A program made the translations under genes and the position numbers. A DNA stretch of 64,000 nt from JALYOK01 sp963840785 (GTDB lineage: Bacteria > Pseudomonadota > Gammaproteobacteria > Burkholderiales > JALYOK01): positions 124,001 to 188,000 of the forward strand of contig CAWJAF010000007.1 of assembly GCA_963840785.1 (NCBI GenBank), given 5' to 3'. Below are positions 1 to 7,599 of the stretch, one piece after another; the stretch's first letter is position 1, and each line of letters opens with the position of its first letter. The notes under the pieces were generated by a model, which searched no databases, was not told the origin of the DNA, and saw nothing but the letters and a program-made list of their open reading frames with translations.

Positions 1-1
1 T

Positions 2-289
2 TCGTGGATGGATAACGAGCCGCTGGATTTGTCGCGCAAATATTTGATCAAGCAAACCACGCGCGTCGCGAAAGCGGTCTTCACCTCAGTCGAACACAAA
101 ATCGACGTGCAATCCTTGGAAGAAGTCGATGCGGATGGCGTGCTAAAACTGAACGACATTGGCACCGTCGCAATAAAGCTGCAACAACCGCTCGCGTTCG
201 ATTCCTATCAAGACAATCGCGTCACCGGCAGCTTCATCGTCATCGATGAAATCACCAATCACACCGTCGCCGCGGGGATGATTCGGTGA
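2..289 (+). CDS. cysN: Sulfate adenylyltransferase subunit 1 (CysN), 3' end only
   Basis: This is the C-terminal ~95 residues of the GTPase subunit of ATP sulfurylase. With CysD it makes adenosine 5'-phosphosulfate from sulfate and ATP in assimilatory sulfate reduction in the cytoplasm. The reading frame is open from the first bases of the window, so the start and the GTPase domain lie upstream. The visible part (WMDNEPLD near the start, then DIGTVAIKL, and FIVIDEITNHTVAAGMI at the end) matches the family's C-terminal beta-barrel domain. The stop overlaps the GTG start of cobA by four bases (GTGA), so the two genes are probably translationally coupled. This fits the need for siroheme in sulfite reductase. 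Confidence 0.9.
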   Translation, partial: SWMDNEPLDLSRKYLIKQTTRVAKAVFTSVEHKIDVQSLEEVDADGVLKLNDIGTVAIKLQQPLAFDSYQDNRVTGSFIVIDEITNHTVAAGMIR

Positions 290-1044
290 GCGGAAAAGTT
301 TATCTAGTCGGCGCCGGCCCCGGCGCGCCGGATCTGCTAACGCTCCGTGCCGCGAAATTGCTCGCCCAAGCGGACATCGTTTTTTACGACGCATTAGTTC
401 ATCCCGACACTATCGCATTAGCCGAACGCGCAGAGAAAATCGCCGTCGGCAAACGTTGCGGCAAAGCTTCCACCGCGCAACGCTTCATCAACAAACGCTT
501 AGTCGACGCCGCTCAAAAATTCCAAACAGTCGTGCGCTTAAAAGGCGGCGACCCGATGCTATTCGGCCGCGCGCAAGAAGAAATTCAAGCGCTGGAAGAC
601 GCTGGCATCGAGTATCAAATCGTCCCCGGCATCACCGCCGCGCTGGCCGCCAGCGCCGATCTCGGCATCTCGCTCACGCGCCGCGGATTGAGCCGCAGCG
701 TCGCGTTCGTCACGCCAAGAGTCGGCCCCGGCGAAGCGGAAAATGATTGGGTACAAGCCGTCATCGCCGCCGACACCGTCGCGCTTTACATGGCGAGCGG
801 TGAGGCACAAGAAATTTCCACCCGTTTAATCGCCGCAGGAAAAGCCACAAACACGCCCGTCGCAATTGTAGAAAACGCGTCGCTACCGAATGCGCGCATC
901 GAATTTTCTACGCTGGCAAATCTCGCCAACACCATCGCGCCCTCAATCTCGAAGGCCCAGCGCTCATTCTCCTTGGCGAAGTTTATCGCCACAGGCGCTG
1001 AAGCGATCGTCGAGCAATCAATACTTAAAATCGCCTCGGCCTAG
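286..1044 (+). CDS. cobA: Uroporphyrinogen-III C-methyltransferase (SUMT)
   Basis: The enzyme transfers two methyl groups from SAM to uroporphyrinogen III to make precorrin-2, the precursor of siroheme and cobalamin. At 252 residues it is the single-domain CobA type without the CysG dehydrogenase/chelatase part. Family motifs are clear: VYLVGAGPGAPDLLT near residue 5, VVRLKGGDPMLFGR around residue 82, and VPGITAALAASA around residue 110. The start is GTG at 286, fixed by the four-base overlap with cysN. Placement behind the sulfate-activation gene suggests it supplies siroheme for sulfite reductase rather than B12. No other siroheme gene is in the window. Confidence 0.93.
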   Translation: MSGKVYLVGAGPGAPDLLTLRAAKLLAQADIVFYDALVHPDTIALAERAEKIAVGKRCGKASTAQRFINKRLVDAAQKFQTVVRLKGGDPMLFGRAQEEIQALEDAGIEYQIVPGITAALAASADLGISLTRRGLSRSVAFVTPRVGPGEAENDWVQAVIAADTVALYMASGEAQEISTRLIAAGKATNTPVAIVENASLPNARIEFSTLANLANTIAPSISKAQRSFSLAKFIATGAEAIVEQSILKIASA

Positions 1045-1142
1045 AAGCCAATAACCACGCGGCTCTCCGGCATGCAATTGCCAGGAGCCGCGCGCTATCG
1101 GCTCCGTGGCAATGCCACAATGGCATAATAGATGGCAATTCG

Positions 1143-1167
1143 CTAAAGTAGGAATTCCTTACTTTAG
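1143..1167. promoter_or_regulatory. Inverted repeat, likely operator of the AbrB-PIN pair
   Basis: Eight-base arms CTAAAGTA and TACTTTAG flank a nine-base centre that contains GGAATTCC. The repeat ends ten bases before the ATG of the AbrB-like antitoxin. AbrB-fold antitoxins usually repress their own operon by binding such palindromes. The half-site TACTTTAGG recurs in front of the second AbrB-PIN pair near 28.87 kb, which supports a shared recognition sequence. The regulatory role is inferred. Confidence 0.55.
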
Positions 1168-1176
1168 GAAAATAGC

Positions 1177-1403
1177 ATGTTAGCGAAAATCACCTCCAAA
1201 AATCAACTCACGTTGCCCAAAGCCATCGTCAAAGAATTTCCCGGAACGGATTATTTCGACGTTCAAGCGAAGCGGGGCGCATCGTACTCACGCCGGTGCG
1301 AGTGCAAAAGCTGGAGCCCATCTGGAAAAAAATCGAATCACTGGGCATTACGGAAAAGGACATCGACGCCGCAGTACAATGGGCGCGCGGACGAGGTAAG
1401 TGA
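1177..1403 (+). pseudogene. AbrB/SpoVT-type antitoxin, frameshifted
   Basis: The first 33 codons read as a swapped-hairpin AbrB domain (MLAKITSKNQLTLPKAIVKE). After the G-run at 1274-1277 the good frame continues one frame away: GRIVLTPVRVQKLEP, then IESLGITEKDIDAAVQWARG, ending in TGA at 1401-1403. One extra G in that run would restore a protein of about 75 residues. The restored stop overlaps the GTG start of the PIN gene by four bases, which is typical of TA operons. It may be a genuine pseudogene or a homopolymer sequencing error. The role, neutralising the PIN toxin and repressing the operon, is inferred from the family. Confidence 0.75.
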
Positions 1404-1817
1404 CCGAGCCAATTCGTGTAGCAATCGACACAAACGTTGTTCTATCCGCGATCGTGTTTCGCGCGGGTCGAATCGCCGGGATGCGCAGCACGTTCGGCAC
1501 GACCCTTACGCCAGTAGTTTCATCCGATACGTTAGCCGAACTCGTACGCGTTTTGACTTACCCAAAAATTGGATTAAGCGTCGAGCAACAAAAGACCACG
1601 CTAACCTTCTACATGGAGCACGCCGAAACCTCGCGCCGATCCGCGCACTCGAAGCAAACTACCCAAATGCCGTGACCCAAAAGACGAAATGTTTTTGCGC
1701 CTAGCCTATGCCGCGAAAGTCGACGCACTCGTAACCGGCGACGATGATTTGCTTGCGCTGGTCGGGCGAATCGCGGATTCCGATTTTGTCGCCAAGTGGA
1801 TCGACGCGCGGCCCTAA
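1400..1817 (+). pseudogene. PIN-domain toxin (COG1569-like), frameshifted
   Basis: The N-terminal part from GTG 1400 carries the first PIN acidic motif (VAIDTNVVLSAIVF) and continues through SSDTLAELVRVLTYPKIGLS to about 1627. The open frame then ends early, but a neighbouring frame carries the missing second half: CRDPKDEMFLRLAYAAK, then DALVTGDDDLLAL, ending with TAA at 1815-1817. The two parts together match PIN toxins of about 140 residues, which are Mg-dependent ribonucleases. A single lost base near 1625-1630 explains the break. With the frameshifted antitoxin upstream, the pair looks dead unless both lesions are sequence errors. Confidence 0.75.
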
Positions 1818-1976
1818 ATGATTAGGTTGTCTGAATTGATTTCAAGTACTGCCGGGCGATAGGACGGACAGCCGCATGGTTATTGGTCTGCAGGCACTAT
1901 TGCATAAGTATTGGAACGTTCGCGACTTGAACTGGCATCGAGAAACTCGATACTGTAACGGACAAAGAACCGAGGT

Positions 1977-2437
1977 CTAAATGGAGGCAGATACCGCCCC
2001 GCCGGTCCAATCGTCAGCTGAAACATCGGGGTCTGGATAGTACGTTACATGTTTGAGTAGGTCTTTCAACCTAGTTCGTAACTTTTCAATCTCCTTTGGT
2101 GTACCAGGCTCATCTTGTTGCGGACGCGTATATCCGTGACGTATATCAGCGTGCGCGGGACGTCATCCAAAGGAGTAGCAACGACCTGGGATTCAATTTT
2201 ACGGATTGAGTCTGCCCTGACAACGGCGAGGCCGCGGTACTATTTTACACCATCGACGGCAACTCGATTTTTACCCCAACGCTTACAAAATGTTGCGTCC
2301 GCGAAGTCGAGTCTAATTACAGAAACTTCGTCCTTACCTGGGGGAGATTCAAAGGCCTGTGGCTTCAGTCTGAGCTTGCTTGTCGAAATGATAAGGATGA
2401 AGGATTGCTCTGACAATCGACTCTCCGTCTGCGACAT
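1977..2437 (-). pseudogene. Third gene of the TIGR04255 operon, frameshifted, unknown family
   Basis: Not recognised. The first frame starts at ATG 2437, immediately after the stop of the upstream gene (TAG-GA-ATG), and runs to a stop near 2240 (segments DEVSVIRLDFADATF, KRWGKNRVAVDGVK). A neighbouring frame continues (YRGLAVVRADSIRKIESQ). A third frame carries a coherent hydrophilic C-terminus with PKEIEKLRTRLKDLLKHV and PDPDVSADDWTGG, ending at TAG 1977. Joined, these give a soluble protein of about 150 residues. Two frameshifts are required, so it is called a pseudogene. The tight junction with 2440-3000 is the main evidence that it belongs to the operon. Confidence 0.5.
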
Positions 2438-2439
2438 TC

Positions 2440-3000
2440 CTAGGCGGTTGGTCCATTAACTCGCGCAGCGGGATTGATAGAACTCGACGATGACTGAATA
2501 GGCAGTAAGATGGCCTCTATCGATTTCGCCATAGGATAAATTTCTGGTGAATCGGTTTTTCCTTCGAGGAAAATAGCTTTCCCAACGATCGGTTTTACAT
2601 AAAAGCTATAACGCGTTTGGCCGATTTCCAAATAGGCTTCCCCGAACGGTGACTCCCATTCAAAAGTTATTGTTCCGTTCGGATGCGGTGCAACGAATGG
2701 AGTTCCGAGAAGGGGCGGAAGATGGATGCCATCTAAAAAATTCGCAGCATTTTCGATAGTTGCAGACTTTATTGATGTGGCGCCGTAACCGTCCCAGCCC
2801 TCCCGTAATTTACTGAATGATCGAACACGAGCAATTGCTAATGCCGCGATGCCGACTGATGGCTGGGAAACGAATGGCAACGAATATGAGTAGTCCACCA
2901 CAATGCTTATCGAGAACAGCGATCCCTGGGTATACGAAATGGAGTTCGCCAAGGGAATAATCTTTGTTAGTACGTTCCCGAGTCGGGTCGAACTCCTCAA
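2440..3000 (-). CDS. Conserved hypothetical protein with GWDGYGA motif
   Basis: A soluble protein of 186 residues. It carries a central motif LREGWDGYGATSIKSAT, then a stretch (NAANFLDGI, followed by TPFVAPHPNGTITFEW) that I associate with a family of uncharacterised bacterial proteins: a helix, then a beta-rich half with F/L-E-W. There is no signal peptide or membrane segment. Its TTG start overlaps the stop of the TIGR04255 gene by four bases (TTGA), and the next gene starts right after its stop, so this is the middle gene of a three-gene operon. It is the only intact one of the three. The function is unknown. Confidence 0.65.
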   Translation of the reverse strand: MRSSTRLGNVLTKIIPLANSISYTQGSLFSISIVVDYSYSLPFVSQPSVGIAALAIARVRSFSKLREGWDGYGATSIKSATIENAANFLDGIHLPPLLGTPFVAPHPNGTITFEWESPFGEAYLEIGQTRYSFYVKPIVGKAIFLEGKTDSPEIYPMAKSIEAILLPIQSSSSSINPAARVNGPTA

Positions 3001-3810
3001 TTGGCCACCTCAATTGGCTCCATGTCAGCATGCAACTTCGTGACCGTTTCCATGAAAACTTTATGAATTATATTCCGGGCCTCTGTTAGTACCCAACTAC
3101 TATCGATGGATCAGGATCAATGTCACGCTGAATAATTACTGAAGTATCAACAATAACCGCAAATTGATTGTCGATCACTCCTTCCCCGAGCAGCATTACC
3201 ATTTGGCCCGCCGATACCGGCAATGTCAATTGCAATTGCGGAATCAGTTGTCCGGGTTCAGTGCAAACACTGTCGAAAACGCTTGGTAACTTAAGTTCGA
3301 ATCCGAGTATGTCTGCAAGAAACTCACGTGTCGAACGTCCTTTAATTAAATCGCTTCGATATCCGTCGATGTATCGAACAATGGCTGACGTAAATCGGGG
3401 CGAAGGCTCATTCAAACCCTTGTAAACGCCTCGGAGAGAGTCGACAGCCCTTTCTGAATAACAGTCGAAACGTCCCCCAATTTTTATACGGAGGCAACAC
3501 GTTTGCAGTGAAAACACCGTTGCGGATTGATGAGAGTGTTGAGGCATATGGCTGTTTCTGACGGTATCTATCGATACGCGACCTGGAACGATGTAATCGG
3601 AAAACCAGGGGGAATAACGCGTCGAAACGCGAATATCCTGCCTTCACGGACTGCCGCTCCAAATTGCATGAAAAGCTCTTCCAGGCGATTGCTGTTCAAT
3701 CCACTTCGTGCGACCCCGCTTCCAACAACCGGAAGCATGATGGAAGCGTCGCCCCAATGGAGTTCGGCAATTAATTCTATAAGCGGTGGTTTATTGTATG
3801 AGGTAGCCAC
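2997..3810 (-). pseudogene. TIGR04255 family protein, three frameshifts
   Basis: Segments from different frames follow one another in the order expected for a TIGR04255 protein of about 270 residues. GTG 3810 starts YNKPPLIELIAELHW; after VIPPGFPITSFQVAYR comes NGVFTANVLPPYKNWGTF in a second frame. A third frame gives SAIVRYIDGYRSDLIKGRS, ILGFELKLP and AVIVDTSVIIQRD. A fourth segment, EARNIIHKVFMETVTKLH, leads to TGA at 2997-2999. The biochemical role of the family is not known. Three shifts in 800 bases point to decay, although sequence error cannot be excluded. The gene heads the operon 3810 to 1977. Confidence 0.7.
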
Positions 3811-4077
3811 GACGAAGATAATACAGCATTCACGACAAATTCAGCAGGCAACTTTTTATACTTAAACCTTTGGATTGCGGCGCCTTCGGCCTGCCCGAGC
3901 TCTTGTTTTTCTCATGACACCGCCCGGAACGGCAATATCGAAGCGGCCTCCAGGCCGCACCTTGTCAAGCGCCAACATCCATGACGCTCTTGGCGAGAGT
4001 GATTTAGACATTTGGTCGCGGTTCACCCAACGTCACGGAATTGTTATTTCCTTGTAAACCCACGCCAAATGCCATAA

Positions 4078-4093
4078 TATAACAATTGTTATA
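4078..4093. promoter_or_regulatory. Perfect palindrome, likely operator of the AbrB-Doc pair
   Basis: TATAACAATTGTTATA is a perfect 16-base palindrome ending 18 bases before the ATG of the AbrB-like antitoxin gene. It sits where an autoregulatory operator overlapping the promoter would be expected, and the surrounding sequence is AT-rich. No protein-binding evidence is available from sequence alone. Confidence 0.6.
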
Positions 4094-4111
4094 ACTTATT
4101 CGAGTAACACC

Positions 4112-4336
4112 ATGCACACACTAAAACTCACCCAAATCGGCAATTCCGTCGGCGTGATTTTGCCGAAAGAAGTTCTCGCCAAACTAAAGCTGGAAAAGGG
4201 CCAAAGCATTTTTATCACCGAGACGCCGGATGGCTATGCGATTACGCCGCATGATCCGAATTTCGAAACGCAGATGCAAGCGGCTGAAGAAATAATGAAA
4301 CGGCGGCGGAACGTTTTGCGCGAACTTGCGAAGTGA
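4112..4336 (+). CDS. AbrB/MazE-type antitoxin
   Basis: A 74-residue protein. The first 45 residues are an AbrB swapped-hairpin DNA-binding domain (LTQIGNSVGVILPKEVLAKLKLEKG). The basic, helical C-terminus (MQAAEEIMKRRRNVLRELAK) is likely to wrap the toxin. Its stop overlaps the GTG start of the Doc gene by four bases. By family it should bind and inhibit the toxin and repress its own promoter, most plausibly at the palindrome 4078-4093. Doc of phage P1 is paired with Phd, so AbrB is a partner swap seen in many chromosomal Doc modules. Confidence 0.88.
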   Translation: MHTLKLTQIGNSVGVILPKEVLAKLKLEKGQSIFITETPDGYAITPHDPNFETQMQAAEEIMKRRRNVLRELAK

Positions 4337-4719
4337 GCGACTGGATTTGGCTTGATCCCGCAGTAATTTACGCCGTTCACAATGCACAGCTCGCGGAACA
4401 TGGCGGGTCGGCCGGCGTTCGCGATGCGGGGCTGCTTGAATCGGCGTTAGCACGGCCACAAAATTTACTCGCCTATCGCGAGCCGGATGCATACGATCTC
4501 GCTGCTGCCTATGGTTTCGGCATCGCGCGCAACCACCCTTTCATCGACGGTAACAAGCGTACAGCGTTTGTCGCGGTTGAACTTTTCCTGAACTTGAACG
4601 GATTTTCACTCATGGCAACGGATGTTGAATGCGTGATGACGATGCTGGCGCTCGCCGCTGGCGAACTCAGCGAAGAAGCATTCGCGCGCTGGATACGCGC
4701 GAACACATCTGAGCGCTAG
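4333..4719 (+). CDS. doc: Doc-family (Fic fold) toxin
   Basis: A 128-residue death-on-curing protein. The Fic motif HPFIDGNKRTAF is complete at about residues 63-74, and an upstream N-terminal motif (GGSAGVRDAGLLESALARPQ) is typical of this subfamily. P1 Doc phosphorylates and inactivates EF-Tu, and the same activity is expected here but not shown. The GTG start at 4333 overlaps the antitoxin stop (GTGA). The module is intact, unlike the neighbouring TA pair at 1.2-1.8 kb. Confidence 0.9.
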   Translation: MSDWIWLDPAVIYAVHNAQLAEHGGSAGVRDAGLLESALARPQNLLAYREPDAYDLAAAYGFGIARNHPFIDGNKRTAFVAVELFLNLNGFSLMATDVECVMTMLALAAGELSEEAFARWIRANTSER

Positions 4720-4861
4720 GTACGTCATTCAAATTCGTAAACTCGATTGCTTTCTCTTTAACCCTTGCCAAGAGCCGCGCCAGTCCTTGTTCCTGGCGTG
4801 GCATTGCCGCAGACGCAAGCTGGATGCGCGCTCTGGCTCGACGCATTTCAAATCTTTAAAA

Positions 4862-5460
4862 TTACTTTTTTTCAGCCAGATAATGACGCCAGCCGCCAAA
4901 ATGCGTAATGTCGTCGGCGCTCTGAGTAACATAACTCTCGCAGACAAAGCCTTGTACTGCATCACCTGATTCAAGCTCGATCGTACCAATTCCCAGCGGC
5001 GCAGGAATTCCCACGACAAAGGTGCCGAATGCTGCGGCCGGCATTTCCCAGACTTCGAGTTCGATCGCCTTACCCGCCTCGCTCCTCAACATCCCCGGTC
5101 GCCGCACATCCGCTACCCGCCAACGCATACAAACGATACTTCGCGGCGCTTCGTGTTGTGCGGCACAAGCGCGCGCCACAAACGGCGACGAGAATCATTC
5201 CCGGCTCGGGTTGGGACAAACTCTGCGTGCGCTTGAATGCGGTCGCGCCGAGCGCTAATGGAAACGCCGTTTGCCAACGTCGCGCCAATTCGAGCAATGC
5301 GTGATCGCTCAAAGCAGGCGCGCCGAAAGCGATGCCGAACGGCAAGCCATTGCTCAGAAATCCAGCCGGCACGGCGATCGCCGCAAGATCCAGCAAGTTC
5401 ATGAAATTGGTGTAGTAGCCAAGATTAGAATTGAGCTTGATTGGTTCGGCCAACACCTCA
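4862..5460 (-). pseudogene. Remnant of a second allophanate hydrolase gene (3' third)
   Basis: This stretch encodes a degraded copy of the C-terminal ~200 residues of the allophanate hydrolase at 35215-36999. Shared segments include PIKLNSNLGYYTNFMNLLDL, AIAVPAGFLSNGLPFGI, TRSAAKYRLYAL and TFVVGIPAPLGIGTIELESG. Compared with the intact copy it has no start and no amidase active site, lacks about 18 internal residues after VCGA, and is frameshifted near 5105. It ends at TAA 4862-4864. Upstream it runs directly into half a guanidine-I riboswitch, so it is the tail of a second guanidine locus whose middle is gone. Confidence 0.88.
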
Positions 5461-5670
5461 TTGAAGCCGGAACCCTAGGCGCCCTTAAGACGCGGTAATT
5501 GCATACCTCGCCTCTCTAGCTTACTCAACGCAGTAACCGTGCCACGTTAGTTACGGCCACGCATATGTTTTCTAAATCAATTGGTTATGGTTGTTTTCCA
5601 TTCTCGAAACGTCAGGGTAGAACGCCCCAGAATAGCGCGGTAAGTGATGGACCGCACTATTACTGTGCGG
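5461..5670 (-). pseudogene. Truncated guanidine-I riboswitch and leader of the lost locus
   Basis: On the minus strand the conserved 5' riboswitch core CTAGGGTTCCGGCTTC is present (its complement is at about 5463-5478). The second core (CTGGTCCGAGAG) and the 3' ACGG/GGGATAAAAGCCC part are missing. The sequence goes straight into allophanate hydrolase coding sequence. Further upstream, blocks such as GCAGTAACCGTGCCA and the small inverted repeat near 5652-5670 match the leader at 44.98-45.14 kb. The fragment cannot form the full aptamer and is not expected to function. Confidence 0.75.
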
Positions 5671-5724
5671 AAATTTAACCGGAAATTTGATACGTTTTCG
5701 ACCGATCGAACTTGCAACGATCCA

Positions 5725-7566
5725 CTAAATCTTGTGAGCTGGCCAATGATTTGTGAACCACAAATCCAACATCATCAAAACCCAAACCATCGTACCGTAG
5801 TAACCAGCATTTCCGGAACGCACTGCCGCAATCAGTTCGCGCGTAAATTCTTTGCGAATAACACCGCGATCGCCGAGCTGTTCAAGGCTTCCATAAGCAA
5901 GTTGTTGCAATGGCGGATAGTCTCGCAGCCACGGGCCAAACGGTAGACCGAAGCCATGTTTGCTCTTGGTAAGGATGGCGTCAGGAAGAAATCCACGCAA
6001 CGATTCTTTGAAAAAATAGCGCAGCTTTGTACCCTTTAGTTTCAAATTTGGAGCAAGCCGCAACGAAAAATCCAGCACTCCATCATCAAGCATAGGGTAA
6101 GCGACGTTGACTCTAGCTAATTCACACATGCGCGACACTTTCGGCAGATCGTTATCGCTTAAGGTAAGCTTGAAATCGAGCGCCAACATGCGATTAATCA
6201 GCGTATGGGCGCGCGCCTCGCTATAGACCTTCGTTAAATGTTGCAACGGGGTCGAGGTACTAACGTCGGCGAGAAATTCCGGCGCCAGTACGTTTGTTAC
6301 ACCAAACCGGTCGAGCAAGTTATAGGTTTCCATTCGCGCCGGCATCGGTAATTTCGCTTGCTCAACATAGCTTTTTGCTTTGCGTAACAGGGCGATGCTA
6401 TCGAGTCCTGGCAGGCCGAGTGCCGGTTCGACGACAGCACCGCGAATCAATCCTGGCACACGTTGATAGTGCTCAAAAATATGCTGTTTAGCATAGCGCT
6501 CGTTGCCGCCGTAAAGCTCGTCGCCACCGTCACCACCCAATAAAAGGTCGACGCCATCTTGTTTAGCAAATCGCGCGCAAAAATAGGTCGGCACGGCCGA
6601 TGAATTGCCGAATGGTTGGTCATAGACTTGCGCAATTTTGGGAATTGCCTCGGCAACGTCGGCGGGCGTGACATAGTATTCATGATGGTCGGTTTTGAAG
6701 TGTTTTGCCGCGATTCGGGCGTATTCCATTTCATCGTACCCGGCGGCCTCAAAACCGATTGAATACGTGCGCGCGGGCGCGCCTGAGACCTGGCCAAGTA
6801 GGCCGGCGATCGTCGAGCTGTCAGTTCCACCGCTCAAAAATGCACCACAGTTCCGGCCGTCCGCGGCATTCTTCACACCATCACGCAGAGCACCCAAAAA
6901 GTCATGTTTCAATTCCTCGAATGGCGCGGATTGATTCTCGATGAACTCTGGTTGCCAGTAACGATTGACCGTCGCTCGTCCATTTTTGTACGTCAAACAC
7001 TCGCCGGCCAACAGCCGGCGCACGTCTCGGTAAACCGTTTCTGGGCCGGGGATGACGTGAAAATAAATGTAGTTAAAAATGGACTGGGAATTCAGCGTAA
7101 ATTCCTGGCTAACACGAAGCGAATCTAAGCTCGACGCAAAATGAATTGCGCTTGAGCCCATCGCATAACTCAATGGATGGGTGGCAAATCGATCAACGGC
7201 GAGAAACAGTGTTTGCTCGTTTTGATCTTCTATCGCGAGCGAATACTGGCCCAACATGTGATTCGCCAGATTTCCTTGCCAGCGACGATAGCCTGTTGCC
7301 AACGCAGCAACGTGACCACGTGCGCGCGCGAGTTCGTTTAGTTCGCTGTTGGCAAAACGGGGTACTCCCGAGAACGCAATTAATAGTGATCCATCTTCAC
7401 CGAGGTGTTGAGCAACGCCCAATTCGGCTGCTGCCAGACCGCACCACGCTTTACTAATTGCTTGGGGACGAGCTTCGTCAAAACGCGCCAACGCTGCCGC
7501 CATTGCATCAATATCTGACTGCGAAGACTTCGCCGTAAAATCTAGCCAACCACATATTCCAGCCAA
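5725..7566 (-). CDS. Asparagine-synthase-like amidotransferase, probably without glutaminase nucleophile
   Basis: A 613-residue two-domain protein. It has an N-terminal class-II glutamine amidotransferase fold (~1-190) and an asparagine-synthase ATP-pyrophosphatase domain with the PP-loop SGGTDSSTIAG near residue 245 and GGDGGDELYGGN near 350. True AsnB begins MCGI, with Cys2 as nucleophile. This one begins MAGICGW, so Cys is at position 5 and Ala follows Met, and the glutaminase may be inactive or use free ammonia. It is the last gene of a minus-strand trio, 33 bases after the decarboxylase. Such proteins amidate carboxylates activated as adenylates. The substrate is unknown. Confidence 0.82.
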   Translation of the reverse strand: MAGICGWLDFTAKSSQSDIDAMAAALARFDEARPQAISKAWCGLAAAELGVAQHLGEDGSLLIAFSGVPRFANSELNELARARGHVAALATGYRRWQGNLANHMLGQYSLAIEDQNEQTLFLAVDRFATHPLSYAMGSSAIHFASSLDSLRVSQEFTLNSQSIFNYIYFHVIPGPETVYRDVRRLLAGECLTYKNGRATVNRYWQPEFIENQSAPFEELKHDFLGALRDGVKNAADGRNCGAFLSGGTDSSTIAGLLGQVSGAPARTYSIGFEAAGYDEMEYARIAAKHFKTDHHEYYVTPADVAEAIPKIAQVYDQPFGNSSAVPTYFCARFAKQDGVDLLLGGDGGDELYGGNERYAKQHIFEHYQRVPGLIRGAVVEPALGLPGLDSIALLRKAKSYVEQAKLPMPARMETYNLLDRFGVTNVLAPEFLADVSTSTPLQHLTKVYSEARAHTLINRMLALDFKLTLSDNDLPKVSRMCELARVNVAYPMLDDGVLDFSLRLAPNLKLKGTKLRYFFKESLRGFLPDAILTKSKHGFGLPFGPWLRDYPPLQQLAYGSLEQLGDRGVIRKEFTRELIAAVRSGNAGYYGTMVWVLMMLDLWFTNHWPAHKI

Positions 7567-7599
7567 ACTGCTCTCCCTAAATCAAATTTATGTTAACTT

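Noticed and set aside
2115..2459. 114-codon open frame on the plus strand
   Set aside because: The opposite strand carries coherent protein segments in operon order with the 2440-3000 gene; this frame has no protein-like features.
3875..4057. 60-codon plus-strand frame before the AbrB-Doc pair
   Set aside because: Arg/Pro-rich, ends next to the operator, no recognisable motif.
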